Source: Jacaranda mimosifolia | Lineage: Eukaryota > Streptophyta > Magnoliopsida > Lamiales > Bignoniaceae | NCBI GenBank assembly: GCA_018894105.1 | Contig: CM032125.1 | Span: 930,001 to 994,000, forward strand | Reading direction: 5' to 3' | Length of the DNA: 64,000 bases | Shown here: piece after piece, positions 11,945-22,828 of the stretch | Position numbering within the stretch: position 1 is the stretch's first letter | How the letters are laid out: each line of letters opens with the position of its first letter | The notes under the pieces: model-generated | Seen by the model: only the letters and a program-made list of their open reading frames with translations | The model's database searches: none | What the model was told of the DNA's origin: nothing | Translations under genes and position numbers: made by a program

Positions 11945-13286
11945 TCAGCAACGATAAGAATAGAAATGCTTGAAAATATAATCTCTAACCTGATCAGAAT
12001 CACTTTCTCCAAGTATGCGCGAGATGAACTTGAAGCGCCTCATTTCCCCAACTTTGTTGTTCCTCTTGTACATGCTTGGGCAACTCCATAACATATTTGT
12101 TTTGTCCATCAACCTCAATGAGTTCAAGTGTTGGAATTTCTCCAATACCATTCGGAATCTCACTTAGATTCCAACAATCACAAAGCACTAGGCACCTGAA
12201 TCTTGGGAAGTGGCTAATCGCAATTATCCATATCTGGAGCCCTAAATCTTCAATTAACAGAAATTTTGGTCGAGGAAATTCTCCTTCAGTTGTATCCTAT
12301 TTGTATCCAAAACAAGCTTTATTTTAGTTTAAACAATTTAAGATAAGGCAATGAACCTACAGTCTCCAAATCTTTCCAATGATGTCCCCAATCAACTAAT
12401 GCTAACTTTTTCAGGGTCATCAGGAAAACAAGGTTAAGCTTATACGCAAAAGGAAAATCTTTATATACCTTCAATTTTAATTTTTTTAGTTGATGGAGAT
12501 ATACATGATTTTCAAGGTGATACTCTTGAACATATACACCTCCAATATGGGAGATACCTAATTTCTTTAGGTTCGGAATCATTTTTAGGATCTTTTCTAT
12601 ACAAACAAATTTTGTTGCCCCTAAAAATTTTTACAGGTTCTCTAGAGCAGAAGTTGCTCCTTCTGGATCAAACAAGAGATGATAAGAGAGTGAGACAAGA
12701 CGCCTTAATTATGGCATCCTCCAGATTTCCAATGGCAAAAGTACCAGGTGGTATCTTGTTTGTTCTTGAATGATTAAGGTTTGAAGATTCTGAAGTTTTG
12801 ACATGGCAGCAGAAATATCCATGGAGTGGAGAAAAGCAAGGTACCTTAAATGAAACAGCTCAAATACTTATGCAGGGGGCGAAACAAATCTTAACAATAT
12901 GACATTGTTTGCGGGTATCACATCTAATACCCTCAACAATCTAAAATTTCCTAAAGAGTGCAGTTAACTGCCACTATGGTGGGTGCATATAATAGCAGAG
13001 ATAGTTGAGCAATAAATGTTTTCAAGGCAATCCAAATTGGAAAGAGAAATACTTACGCGGCATTGAATAACCATTCTAACATAACTACTATCCTTCATAT
13101 TCTACAAAAAACTTCTCTTCCTGGGCTTCTCTCAAGCACAAGCTCTGCATAGGATCATAGACACTGCAACTTTTGATTTTGCCATTAGTCTTCCTTTTGA
13201 TAGCCAAGACAAGACTTCTCTTCACTAGATCTTCCAAATACTCTTCTTCCTCCTTTTCAAAGCATTTAGAAGAGTATTAATGTGAT
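11945..13286 (-). pseudogene. R1-like NLR pseudogene 2, 3' half (end of ARC2 and LRRs)
   Basis: On the minus strand this runs from about residue 500 of the intact NLR (13260-13200: EEEYLEDLVKRSLVLA-like) through the VHD region and LRRs (12582-12319: IPNLKKLGISHIGGVYVQEY and LKKLALVDWGHHWKDLETVG) to the C-terminus near 11960 (GNEALQVHLAHTWRK). Frameshifts break it throughout. It stops at the LTR of the Tat-lineage element at 13287; its 5' half resumes at 27128. The two halves match adjacent parts of the same family protein, so they are one gene split by the insertion. Confidence 0.88.
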
Positions 13287-14273
13287 TGTAGAAAAAAAAA
13301 TTCTTGTCTTCAAAGATTAAAATCACAAAACAAGAAAAAATTATACAAATAAAATAAAATCAAAATCGATTAATCAACTGTGGATTCTTTCTCTAATCTA
13401 ATTCTCTGATTCTTCCCTTCCAAATATAATCTTGAGCTCCAAAAAAATGCCTTAAATACCGTGGATCTCCTTTGAATTTGATTCGAATAAAATAACATTA
13501 ATTCGAGGGTTTCGCACCTTAATCTAGAATTAAACGTCGAAAATATGTGAATTCCGCGAAGAATACCTTAAGCATCGTAGATCTCCTTTGAATTTAATTT
13601 GACTGGAATAACACCAATTCGGGGGCTTCACACCTTAATTTCGAATCAAACGCCAAAAATATATGGATTCTGCAAAGAACGCCTTGAACTTTGTGGATTT
13701 CTTTGAACAAAATAACGCCAATTCGAAGGCTTCGCACCTTAATCTCGAATCAAATGCCAAAAATATATGGATTCCGTAAAGAACGCCTTGAACTTCGTGG
13801 ATCTCCTTGAATTTACTTGAGAGAATTGTTGGCCTCCTTCAGAGTTTCTCTCGCCTGCTGGAATTTGTGTTGTGTCAAATGAGCTAGAATTACCCATTTA
13901 TATAGGTGTTTGATGGAAGACTTCTGATTGACTTGAACTCCTTTAAAGTTATCTCTTTGATAAGATAATATCAAAATCAAGAGATAATATAATATATATT
14001 TTATTTGATAATATCAAACATCAAAAGATAATATCAATATCAAATATCTTTAATTTGATTGATTCAGAAATGCAGACACTCCATCTTTGACACGTGTCAA
14101 TGCTTGATTTGAATATAAAATAAATATTAGATTATTAATTAAGATCAACTATTTATCTTTTGGAATTAAATTTAATATATTCCAAAATTTAAAAAGAAAA
14201 TTTTAAATTAATATTTAATATATTATTTTACATGTGCCACTTCTCAATTGGTGAAAAATTTAATATGTTTACA
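13287..14273 (-). repeat. 3' LTR of the Tat-lineage element
   Basis: On the plus strand it starts TGTAG at 13287 and ends ACA at 14273, next to the polypurine tract. It aligns over most of its length with 26046-26990 (shared 'gattaaaatcacaaaacaag' near the start, and repeated 'ccttgaacttcgtggatctc'-like blocks). Internally it has three or four imperfect ~100-base repeats (13440-13810) with recurring 'gccttgaacttcgtgga' and 'cgccaattcg..ggcttc'. Confidence 0.9.
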
Positions 14274-14290
14274 AATGCCCCCACTTCAAG
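14274..14290 (-). promoter_or_regulatory. Polypurine tract of the Tat-lineage element
   Basis: On the minus strand 'cttgaagtgggggcatt' directly precedes the LTR start TGTAAAC. This fixes the LTR border at 14273 and the element's orientation. Confidence 0.8.
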
Positions 14291-14352
14291 GCTTGACGAA
14301 GTGGTGCAAATCAATCTCAAAAGAGACGAGACTTGAAGTACTTGAGAACATA

Positions 14353-14376
14353 TGTGTGTGTGTGTGTGTGTGTGTA
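14353..14376. repeat. (TG)n microsatellite
   Basis: About twelve TG dinucleotides in the 3' UTR region of the Tat-lineage element. Confidence 0.9.
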
Positions 14377-14920
14377 TTTTCATTGACATATGTGGGTCAA
14401 ATAAAATCCCATAATAAGGTTCACATGAAAAGCCCACAGCAGCAAGAAACCCTTTTTTTTTTTCATTAGCGGCCCACATGATAAATATAATCCCTTTTTC
14501 CTTTTTCAATCAAAGTTGAGAAACACAAACGCAATCTGAATCAAGATTTTGCTAATCCAATGTCCAAGTCAACTCCTCAAATTACAAATCAAAGGAATTT
14601 TGAATTCCAATGCAAGTCAACATATGGGTCCTGGCAATTGAAGAACAAAGGTTTTTCCACTGTTTTTCCTCTCCTTCTATACAGTTTTTTCCTTGGTTGA
14701 AACTTTTACAGATTTTCATCTTTCTTTGTTTCTTTCCCTTTTTTTTTTTTTTATTTTATCAAAATCCTCATGATTCATCTTATTCTCATTAATACCCACC
14801 CAACACTATGTCACATTGGAATTAAATCAACAGTTCACTAAACTTCAAGTTCTACAAAGTCCCGTTGGTATCTTCTAGCGCCATTTGGTGTCCTACTAGA
14901 ATTGTGTATCTGTAGGGTGT

Positions 14921-15247
14921 TCTCTATAAAAGGGATGACTAGAAATAGTGGAATTCATACAGCTGCAGCAAGGAAGAACAATTTGAGTGTCTGCCAAGTA
15001 TGATCATCCCTTTACCTTTTACATACTTTCTCCTTCAATTCCTGCATCCATCGTGTTTGTTAGAATGCCTCTATGAATATTCGTCATTATTTTAGCATTG
15101 CTGATTCTCCACCAATTCACATGAACATTAAACATGAATACAACTGTTTGTTTTTCTTTCATTCTTCACATCAATCTTCATCCTTTCTTTCTCTTTTTCT
15201 TTCTCAACAACTTGATTGACTTCTCTCATATCCTTCCAGGTTGCACC
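14921..15247 (+). promoter_or_regulatory. TATA box, 5' UTR and 5'-UTR intron of the antisense PMD gene
   Basis: TATAAAAG at 14925-14932 lies in a typical plant core-promoter context. A leader of about 40-70 bases follows, then a candidate donor (GT at 14998), a pyrimidine-rich tract and an acceptor (ttccAG, 15238-15239) nine bases before an ATG in a good context (accATGg, 15248). This would make a gene transcribed opposite to the retrotransposon. Motif evidence only; no transcript data. Confidence 0.55.
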
Positions 15248-17065
15248 ATGGTTTACTTTAAAGATGTTTCGACTGGTGCTGGAGTACAATACTTGATTAT
15301 TGTTGATGAAGAGAATCAACCCATGGAGAAAGGCATACTTTTGACTACTTATAATCTATTTATTGGTAGATACGCAGCAAAGTGGCCACGACTGACTAAT
15401 TCCCTTCATACAGAAGAGTAGCCCCGGGAGATCAAAACTTCCAAGGTGTGGACTTTAATGGCAACTCATCATTGTCCTCTAAATGAATTAATTCGTCGTC
15501 AACAATCAAATGGATCAATTTTCTTGCCAACATTAGGTTACCGCATTATTGAGAGGAAAGCCAAGTAGGGAGAAACTCTTCAATTCAATGGTGAATTCCA
15601 CTATATCAAAGGATACTGGGAGTGGACTAAAGATGTCCTTAGTTGATGCAAGCACAAGTTGATTGCTGCATAAATATATGATCCAATGTATGCTTCATTA
15701 TTCACATATGATAGAAATTCTGATATTATCAAAGCATTTTGCAAGGCATGGTTTCCACTTACAAATACTCTTTTAACTTTCTGTGGAGAATTGTCTATAT
15801 CACTATCGGATTTACACAACTTTGCAGGCTTCCTTATTATAGGAATTATTTATGATGAAGTGATTCCTTGTGCCAAGGAGCTTACCAGCGTTGATGAGAA
15901 AAGATGTAAATTTATCCCCAACTCCTGCAAATACTTATTTTAAGCTTATCATTTACTTCAAAGAAGTGCCCATGGAGGTCAACTTTGTCAAGTTACTATG
16001 GAAAAATAGGTGAAGTATTGGTCCCGAAAAGCAATAAAATACCATCAACCACCATCACGCAAAGAGAAAAAGACGATCCGGCCCAAATCAACTCATAATC
16101 CTCTTGGCAACTTAGGTGTTCATGGAGAATGGTCCACTCCAGAGGAGGCATTGTTTTCAAAACTTAGAATACCTGCGAACTTGAGAGAAGAAACTTATTT
16201 GGCGGCATTTTTAGCTTGTTGGCTTTGCTTGTTTGTTCTTCCTACCAATGATGTAAATTCAATACATCCTAGCACTTTCAAAATAGTATGCATCATGACC
16301 ACAGGTAGGAAGATTAGTCTTCCTATTCCAGTTTTAGCCAACATCTACAACGGTTTAAATAAAATTTCAGGTTCCCCAAGGCCAAGTCGTGTCCGTTCTT
16401 CTTTTTCCATCCACTTTAGCTATGCTTGGCTGGCGCACTACTTCAAAACACATTATCCAGTTTGGCAAGGAATGTGTGGCCCCAAAATGGCAATTTATTC
16501 CAGTAAAGGAAGTGCAAAATATTATGATTCAAAGGAGGCTCGCAAGAGAATTCACAAAGGGGATTTTTTTCTTAGACTTGCACCATGATTACTAAAGACC
16601 AAGGATTTTCATATATTGATGATGGGAAGGCTAGTGAATTGGAGCAAAGATATTTTATTGCTATTCGCTCAAATTATTTTCCTTTGCAGCAAGGCGATTA
16701 TTTTATTATTGAACCTTACAGTCCTCATCTCTTCAGTCATCAATTTGGATATTATCAAGAAGTTCCTGGGATTCTTGCTCATGACATTCGCACAACCCAT
16801 TTGGATGAAGGACTTCGCTATTGGCGTTATGCACTTTGCATAATTCCATATTTATAGCATGGTTTCCTTGTGTGCCCCCTAATGCAAAAATTTTTTCTTC
16901 GGATGCTTACAAGAAGTGGTGGACTAAAATTTATGGAGATTACTTTGAGAAAATTTTTATGAGATTAATCAATTTGAGTCCAATCAAATTTTTCCTTCAG
17001 GACAAGGACACTGATAAAGGGAATAGACCATTGTTGAAGCCATTCAAAATTCTCCCAACTTAGAA
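15248..17065 (+). pseudogene. Plant mobile domain (PMD) protein carried antisense in a Tat element
   Basis: The frame from 15248 reads MVYFKDVSTGAGVQYLII and continues through several stops (15419, 15566, 15644, 15671 region, 15940, 16006). It then has a long clean piece at 16010-16588 with GEWSTPEEALFSKLRIP, ETYLAAFLACWLCLFVLPT, STFKIVCIMTTGRKISLPIP and YAWLAHYFKTHYPVW, and further pieces at 16585-16857 and 16821-17063 (WWTKIYGDYFE). These motifs are those of the 'aminotransferase-like, plant mobile domain' family (PF10536), found in host MAIN/MAIL1-type proteins and in transposons. I chose 15248 because of the splice acceptor and Kozak context; an upstream in-frame ATG at 15134 lies inside the proposed intron. 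Stops and a frameshift near 16585 show decay. A captured host gene is the inferred origin; its role in the element is unknown. Confidence 0.8.
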
Positions 17066-17365
17066 GAGCCCGAGCCTTCGAAGGAAAAGAGAGGGAATCC
17101 TTATCCTTTAGAAACGAGCAATAGTAGTAATGTAGATCGTCATTGGAAAAGGCTTAAAAAGGGTCACAGATCTTCAAAGCCAAGTGATTCTTCACCAACA
17201 GAGAATTTGCCAAAGAGGATATTTTCTTTTCTTCATCCCTTTTTTTTTTTTCCGTAAGCCCCATTTTGGTCATTGGCTAACTCAAATCATGTGACATTTT
17301 AGTTAAAAAATGAAATTATTAATGTTGATGAAAATGAAACATCCCAAGGTTGCCGGGGATCAATT

Positions 17366-18082
17366 ATGGGACCTAACTTGTTGGCCATGAGCATTCCAAT
17401 TGACACAACCATGCAAACCACGGTACTTCATAGTATGAAAGCTAAACAACCATCTCCTTGTGCTCCAATCTCAGTATTTGAAGGTGAGAAATTTGTACTT
17501 AATCGTCAAAAAGAGTATCTTCAAATGTTATGGGATGGCCTTCATGAGAGAATAGCAAATACTCCACTTGATTCCCTCTTATCTATCAAAGATAGTGTTC
17601 AATTTATGTTTGAATCAATGAAGGGCTTCAGCAAATTTGACATCTCCAATGTGGAAGAATTAAACCAAGTATTGTTTTACAAGGCCCTTGCTTATGATGA
17701 AGCAAAGTCAGCATCTTTTGAGAAAGCTTCCAATGACATTCTTGCACAACAACTAGATGAGGTCAAAAGTCGTCTCGATAATGCTCAAACTAGGGAAAGC
17801 AAAGAAACAAACCAAATTAAATCCACCCAAGAAGAGATGGAATGTGTTGGGAAGGAGCTTGATAATTTGAAGGAACGCAAGAAGAATTTGACTTCATCAT
17901 TGAAACGCCAACAACAACTTCTCCAAAGTGCTCAAGCTGAAATTCATGAGATTGAAGAGCAAATTGTTGCTATCAAGAGCACTCCTCCATTGAGTAATAA
18001 AGTGGTTGAGAATTTGCAAACTTCAATGGAACACTTGAATGCTGTCAAAGAAGAATTGAAAAACTTGAGTCCTTTTGCTTAA
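17366..18082 (+). CDS. Coiled-coil C-terminal exon of the antisense PMD gene
   Basis: An open frame of 238 codons from MGPNLLAMSIPIDTTMQTTV to the stop at 18080-18082. Its first ~110 residues hold LNRQKEYLQMLWDGLHERI and SIKDSVQFMFESMKGF. Residues ~115-235 are rich in Glu, Lys, Gln and Leu in heptad-like spacing (QLDEVKSRLDNAQTRE, ELDNLKERKKNLTSSLKRQQ, HEIEEQIVAI), so a coiled coil is expected. It lies on the PMD strand ~300 bases downstream, separated by a T-rich stretch that may include an intron. Long coiled-coil tails are common in transposon-borne PMD proteins. It could be translated only as part of the broken PMD gene. Confidence 0.7.
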   Translation: MGPNLLAMSIPIDTTMQTTVLHSMKAKQPSPCAPISVFEGEKFVLNRQKEYLQMLWDGLHERIANTPLDSLLSIKDSVQFMFESMKGFSKFDISNVEELNQVLFYKALAYDEAKSASFEKASNDILAQQLDEVKSRLDNAQTRESKETNQIKSTQEEMECVGKELDNLKERKKNLTSSLKRQQQLLQSAQAEIHEIEEQIVAIKSTPPLSNKVVENLQTSMEHLNAVKEELKNLSPFA

Positions 18083-18084
18083 AA

Positions 18085-19020
18085 TTTGTTTAGAACTTTT
18101 TGCCCTTCCTTTTTTTTAATGAACTATGTTGCGTTTTTTTTTCAGATTACATAATAGATTTTTTTTTTTCTTTCCTATCTTGCAATCTTTTGATTTTTTT
18201 TAACATAGTAAACTAAAAACTCAAACTTAATAAAAACTACTCTTTTTTTTTTTTTTTTGAAGAAAACTTAATAAGCTAAAAACTCAAATTTAATAAAAAC
18301 AACTAAACTACTTTTTTTTTTTTTTTGAAGAAAACTTAATAAACTAAAAACTCAAACTCAATAAAAACAACTAAACTACTTTTTTTTTTTGAAGAAAACT
18401 TAATAAGCTAAAAATAACTCAAACTACTAAAAACTCAAACCAACTAAACTACTTTTTTTTTTGAAGAAAACTTAATAAACTAACAACTCAACTTAATAAA
18501 AACAATTGAACTACTAAAAACTCAAACCAACTAAACTATTTTTTTTTTTTTTTAGGAAAACTTAAAAAACTAAACTACCTTTTTTTTAAGAAAACTTAAT
18601 AAACTAAAAACTCAAACTTAGTTAAAAAAAAAAAAAAAAAACTAAACTACTTTTTTTTTTTTAAGAAAATTTAATAAACTTAAAAAAACTCAAACTTAGT
18701 AAAAACACTTAAATTACTAAAAACTCAAACCAACTAAACTACTTTTTTTTTTTTCTTTTTGAAGAAAACTTAATAAACTAAAAACTCAAACTTAATAAAA
18801 ACAATTAAACTACTAAAAACTCAAACCAACTAAACTATTTTTGTCTTTTTAGGAAAACTTAAAAAACTAAACTACCTTTTTTTTTTAAAGAAAACTTAAT
18901 AAACTAAAAACTCAAACTTAGTAAAAAAACTAAACTATTTTTTTTTTTAGAAAACTCAATAAACTAAAAACTCAAACTCAATAAAATCTACTTTTACTTT
19001 TTTTTTCTTTTTTTTAAAAA
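18085..19020. repeat. Tandem repeat block between the PMD gene and pol
   Basis: Roughly a dozen imperfect units of about 60-75 bases. Each has a T-run followed by 'gaagaaaacttaataaacta', 'aaaactcaaac(t/c)' and 'aataaaaacaactaaacta'. Unit length varies with the T-run and with dropped segments. It lies in the 3' untranslated region of the element, between the converging ends of the PMD gene and pol. Hypervariable tandem repeats at this place are known in Tat/Ogre-type elements. Confidence 0.9.
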
Positions 19021-19139
19021 TGAAACTAAGGAAAAATATGTTTAAAATCAACTCATAACTGAACTTAGAGAATATCTAAGCTGCCTATGTACCTAATAAA
19101 GGGATCAAATCATAACATAGTTTAAAGAAATCAACATTT

Positions 19140-19400
19140 TTGGGGTGATGCTGTTCACAGTTTACACTCATGCGGGCCAGGAGTATCTGTTGCTTAACCA
19201 CCTTAGACTAGGTGGGGTATTTGATATTTTAACCACATAAAATACCTTTAGTAGGGTAAGTTAGCAGTTTAACCACATGCACTACCTTTGGTGGGATAAG
19301 TTGGCAGTTTAACCACATGCACCATCTTTGGTGGGTACCATTCACAGTTTATACTCATGTGGGTCAAGGGTAACATGCAGTTTAGGCTTGTGCGTCAAGG
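19140..19400. repeat. Second short tandem repeat
   Basis: Three to four imperfect ~50-base units with 'cagtttaaccacatgcac' and 'acctttggtgggataagttg', flanked by 'cacagttta(c/t)actcatg(c/t)gggtca' at both ends. It sits directly downstream of the integrase stop. Confidence 0.75.
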
Positions 19401-19415
19401 AGCAACCTCCCAACT

Positions 19416-20460
19416 TTATGCATAGTAGCACTTCAAGAACTTTCCATTTATGGGGCCAATTCTTAATTCGTCTTCAGCAATCAACTTATATGCACCATTT
19501 GTATAGACTTTTTTGACAACATAAGGACCATCCCATTTTGGTATGATCTTTTTCCCAGTTCGATGAGTCATGATGATAGGCCTTCTCACGGTGAGCATCA
19601 AATCTCCAACTTGGAAAGATAGTGATCACACCTTCTTGTTAAATATCTGGAGAACCTAGCTTGGTAACACTCAAGTCTTTGTTGTGCTTCCAACCTTTTC
19701 TCATCAAGAGACTCCAATTCTTCAAGACGTAAGCATGCATTTTCTTCCTCAGTCAATCCTTCTTGTATGGCTATCCTTAATGATGGAATTTGCTGCTCAA
19801 GAGGTAAAACAGCTTCAACACCATAAATCAATGAATACGGAGTTGCTTATGTAGGTGTTGTATGAGTAGTTCGATATGCCCATAAAGCTTCTCCAATCCT
19901 TTCGTGCCAATCCCTCTTCGACTTTGAGACTACTTTTTTTAGCAAATTGCACAGAGTTTTATTGAATGCCTCAGCAAGACCATTAGCAACGACGTAGTCA
20001 TCAAAGATTTCCTCTGCTTAAAATTAAACTCTTGACAAACTTTATCTATCAGACTATTACTAAAGGGCTTTCCATTATAAGTGATTATGTATCAAGGCAC
20101 CCCATAGCGATATATAATATTGATGCAGATAAAGTCAGCAACATATTCCTTCTTTACTTCTTGGAGGGGTATTGCTTCAGCCCACTTAGAGAAATAGTAT
20201 GTTGCAATCAATATATACAAGTGCCTAGCAGAAGACTTTGTCATAGGCCCAACCACATCTAATCCCCAAGCATCAAATGGCCATGAAGCGACAGTTGGAT
20301 GTAATAGCTCGGGTGGTTGGTGAATGAAATTTGCGTGAAATTGGCAAGCTTGACATCTTTGAGTATAATCCATGCAATCTTTTACCATTGTCGGCCAATA
20401 ATAGCCCATTCTTTTTATTCAAAAATGTAATTTTAGACCCGATTGGTGGGCACCACAAAT
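19416..20460 (-). pseudogene. Integrase of the Tat-lineage element
   Basis: Minus-strand order: zinc-binding end DYTQRCQACQFHA, DDE core with first Asp in WGLDVVGPM, then SKWAEAIPLQ, then the second-Asp region at about 20060-20100. There the expected TDNGKPF reads TYNGKPF, so the catalytic Asp is Tyr, and a stop lies just before it. A C-terminal domain follows at 19601-19416 (PKWDGPYVVKKVYTNGAYKL ... LKCYYA). Frameshifts split it at 20092, 19831 and 19600. The element cannot integrate itself. Confidence 0.88.
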
Positions 20461-20982
20461 TCCAGAATAGGCTTCTTCCATGGCTTGGATATCTTCATCA
20501 TCACCTACACATCGCAAGAAGACTCCATCAAATAATCGCCTATAAAGCACACATTTATAATAGATGAAGCGAGCCATGGGATGTTGGATATCAACCATTT
20601 GGCGTGGATCATCAAGTAACTTCTCGTACTTCAAGTAATCCACAATTGGTTGGCTCCAATCTTCCTTCTCTATCTCAAACACTTGAGTGACATGGCTTTT
20701 ATCTTCTTCATAATCCTTATCCTCAAAAATTGGCGGTACAACCCAACTTTTACATATTGAAATTCTCACTTCATTTTCAAGTATGGCAAGTGAAGAGACC
20801 AATTTAGCTAACGCATCAACCTACTTATTTTTCTTCCTTGGCACATGTTTGATTTCTACTTCCCCAAGCCATCGAATGAGTCATTTTGCGTAATTAAAGT
20901 AGGGGAGTAACTCAGGCTTCTTAACTTCATAAGATATAAGCAATTGGTTGATCACCAAATTAGAATCTCCATAGACTTTAAG
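20461..20982 (-). pseudogene. Spacer and integrase N-terminal part between RNase H and the zinc-binding domain
   Basis: A 127-codon minus frame (20802-20419) begins MVSSLAILENEVRISICKSW and includes VDYLKYEKLLDDPRQMVDIQ and YYKCVLYRRLFDGVFLRCV. This is the usual stretch just before the integrase zinc finger in Tat-type pol. The part between 20802 and 20982 continues the second RNase H out of frame. Confidence 0.7.
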
Positions 20983-21267
20983 TCACAACTGTTTTATGTC
21001 AACCACCATCTCCAACCCAAGAACAAGAGCTTGATATTCAGCAACATTGTTGGAGAAATTTTCAATTAAAGTGATGGAATATGGTAATACTTCATCATTT
21101 GATGTGATGAATACCACTCCAGCACCAGCTCCTTCTCTATAGGATGCTCCATCAAAGTACATCTTCCAAGGAGATGCAATTTCAACTACCAAGACATCTT
21201 CATCAGGTAGGTCATTAGATAATTCCCACTCAGCAGGGATGGGATGATCAGCCAAGAAGTCAGCCAA
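20983..21267 (-). pseudogene. Second (archaeal-type) RNase H of the Tat-lineage element
   Basis: Contains WKMYFDGASYREGAGAGVVF with the first catalytic Asp, and NNVAEYQALVLGLEM with the Glu. This FDGA...GAGAG signature is the extra RNase H that Tat-lineage elements carry after the normal gypsy RNase H. A leading ADFLADHPIPAEW is the typical linker. The frame ends at a stop near 20983 before the last catalytic residues. Confidence 0.85.
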
Positions 21268-21416
21268 AACTTGCCTTTTGCTGCCTTCTATGGAACATAG
21301 ATAATCTCAAATTGTTATAAATGAAGGTACTATCTCGCGAGTCTATCAGAAAGGACAATTTTTGACATGACATATTTTAATGGATTTGCTTTTGAGACAA
21401 GACAGATAGTATATGC

Positions 21417-22819
21417 CTAAAAGTAATGCTTCAACTTTTGGATTGCAAAAATTCGAGCCAAACATATTTTCTCAATTGGCGAGTATTTCACCTTATTTAG
21501 TTTCATCATCCTGCTCAAGTAGTATAAGGCATTTTCTTTTCCTTCATCATTTCCTTGTGCTAGTAAAGCTCCGACGAAACGTTCCTGAGCAGCGATATAA
21601 AGGATTAGTGGACATCCAAGTACTGGTGCGACCAATATAGGAGGCCTCATCAAATAAGCTTTTATGATCTTAAAAGCATTGCTACAAGCTTCATCCCATT
21701 CAAATAGAACACTTTTCTTCATTAGATGGCTAAATGGTTGACATCTACCAGCTAAATTGATATGAATCTTTGAAGATAAGCTAATTTCCCTTGCAAGCTT
21801 TTAAGTTCGTGTATGTCTCGAGGTTCTGGCATTTTCAAAATTGCTTCAATCTTTGCTTGCTTGATTTCTATGCCTCGATGACAAATGATAAATCCCAGAA
21901 ACTTACCCGATGTAACACCAACTGCACATTTTAATGGGTTCATTTTGAGTTGATATTTTCTTAGACGCTCAAAAACTTATCTCAAATCTTGGAAATGATC
22001 TTCTCGCCTTTTGGACTTAACAACCACGTCATCAACATAACATTCAATATTCTTATGGAGCATATCATCAAAAATCTTCTGCATAGCTCTTTGATATGTG
22101 GCGCTAGCATTCTTCAACCCGAACGGCATCACTTTATAGCAATATATACCCTTAGGAGTACGAGATGCCATCAACTCCTCATCTTTTGGTGACATACGTA
22201 TTTGATTATATCCGAATGATCCATCCATAAATGATAGTGCTTTATGCCTTGTGGTGGAATCAATCATGAGTTTAGCAATGGGCTATGGAAAATCATCCTT
22301 AGGACAAGCACTATTCAAGTCCTTAAAGTCAACACAAACTTGAATCTGTCCATTTTTCTTCCATACTGGGACAATGCTGGAGATCCATGTTGGATACTTG
22401 ACTTCTCGAATGAACCCAACCTCGATGAGCTTGTTCACTTCAACTTTAATTAAAGGAACCAATTTAGGGCGGAACCTCCGTTGAGCTTGTTTGACTGGAT
22501 GAGTTCCTTTCTTTACTAATAGATGATGGACTGCCACCTTTGGATCTAACCTAGGCATCTCTTTGTACGACCATGCAAATATATCTTTGAATTCATGTAA
22601 TAACTCAACATATATTTCTTCTTCCTTAGCAGTCAACAAAGTACTAACATAGATAGGCCGAGGGTCATTGGCATCACCTAAATTGATCTCTTTCAATTCT
22701 TCTGCAGTGGCTTTAACACCTTCTTTAAACTCAGGAGGAACAGTTACAGCATCTTCTTCTTCAATTAACAATTCTTCACTCAAAGTGATATGGTAGGCTA
22801 GCACAATATCCTCTTCCAC
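21417..22819 (-). pseudogene. Reverse transcriptase and gypsy RNase H of the Tat-lineage element
   Basis: RT fingers/palm at 22819-22283 (KLIEVGFIREVKYPTWISSI, VCVDFKDLNSACPKDDFP), palm at 22267-21977 (MPFGLKNASATYQRAMQ, YVDD at 22028-22039), thumb/connection at 21943-21752 (ECAVGVTSGKFLGF-like, SLQGKLAYLQRFIS), then gypsy RNase H at 21722-21417 (FEWDEACSNAFKIIKAYL, VGALLAQGNDEGKENALYY, KYSPIEKICLARIFAIQKLK). The YVDD active site survives. Stops at each frame boundary break the polyprotein. Confidence 0.9.
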
Positions 22820-22828
22820 AGGCTCATT

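Noticed and set aside
15128..15421. Start of the PMD gene at the upstream ATG (15134)
   Set aside because: That ATG lies in the pyrimidine-rich end of the proposed leader intron. The ATG at 15248 directly after the acceptor fits better.
16389..16843. Overlapping frames within the PMD region (16389-16595, 16616-16843)
   Set aside because: They are out of frame with the recognised PMD motifs.
15248..18082. PMD gene as an ordinary host gene
   Set aside because: It lies between the integrase end and the polypurine tract/LTR of a retrotransposon, at the known antisense-ORF position, and carries many stops.
18085..19020. CRISPR-like spacing of repeats
   Set aside because: Units are contiguous and vary in length through T-runs, with no unique spacers. 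It is a eukaryotic retrotransposon tandem repeat.
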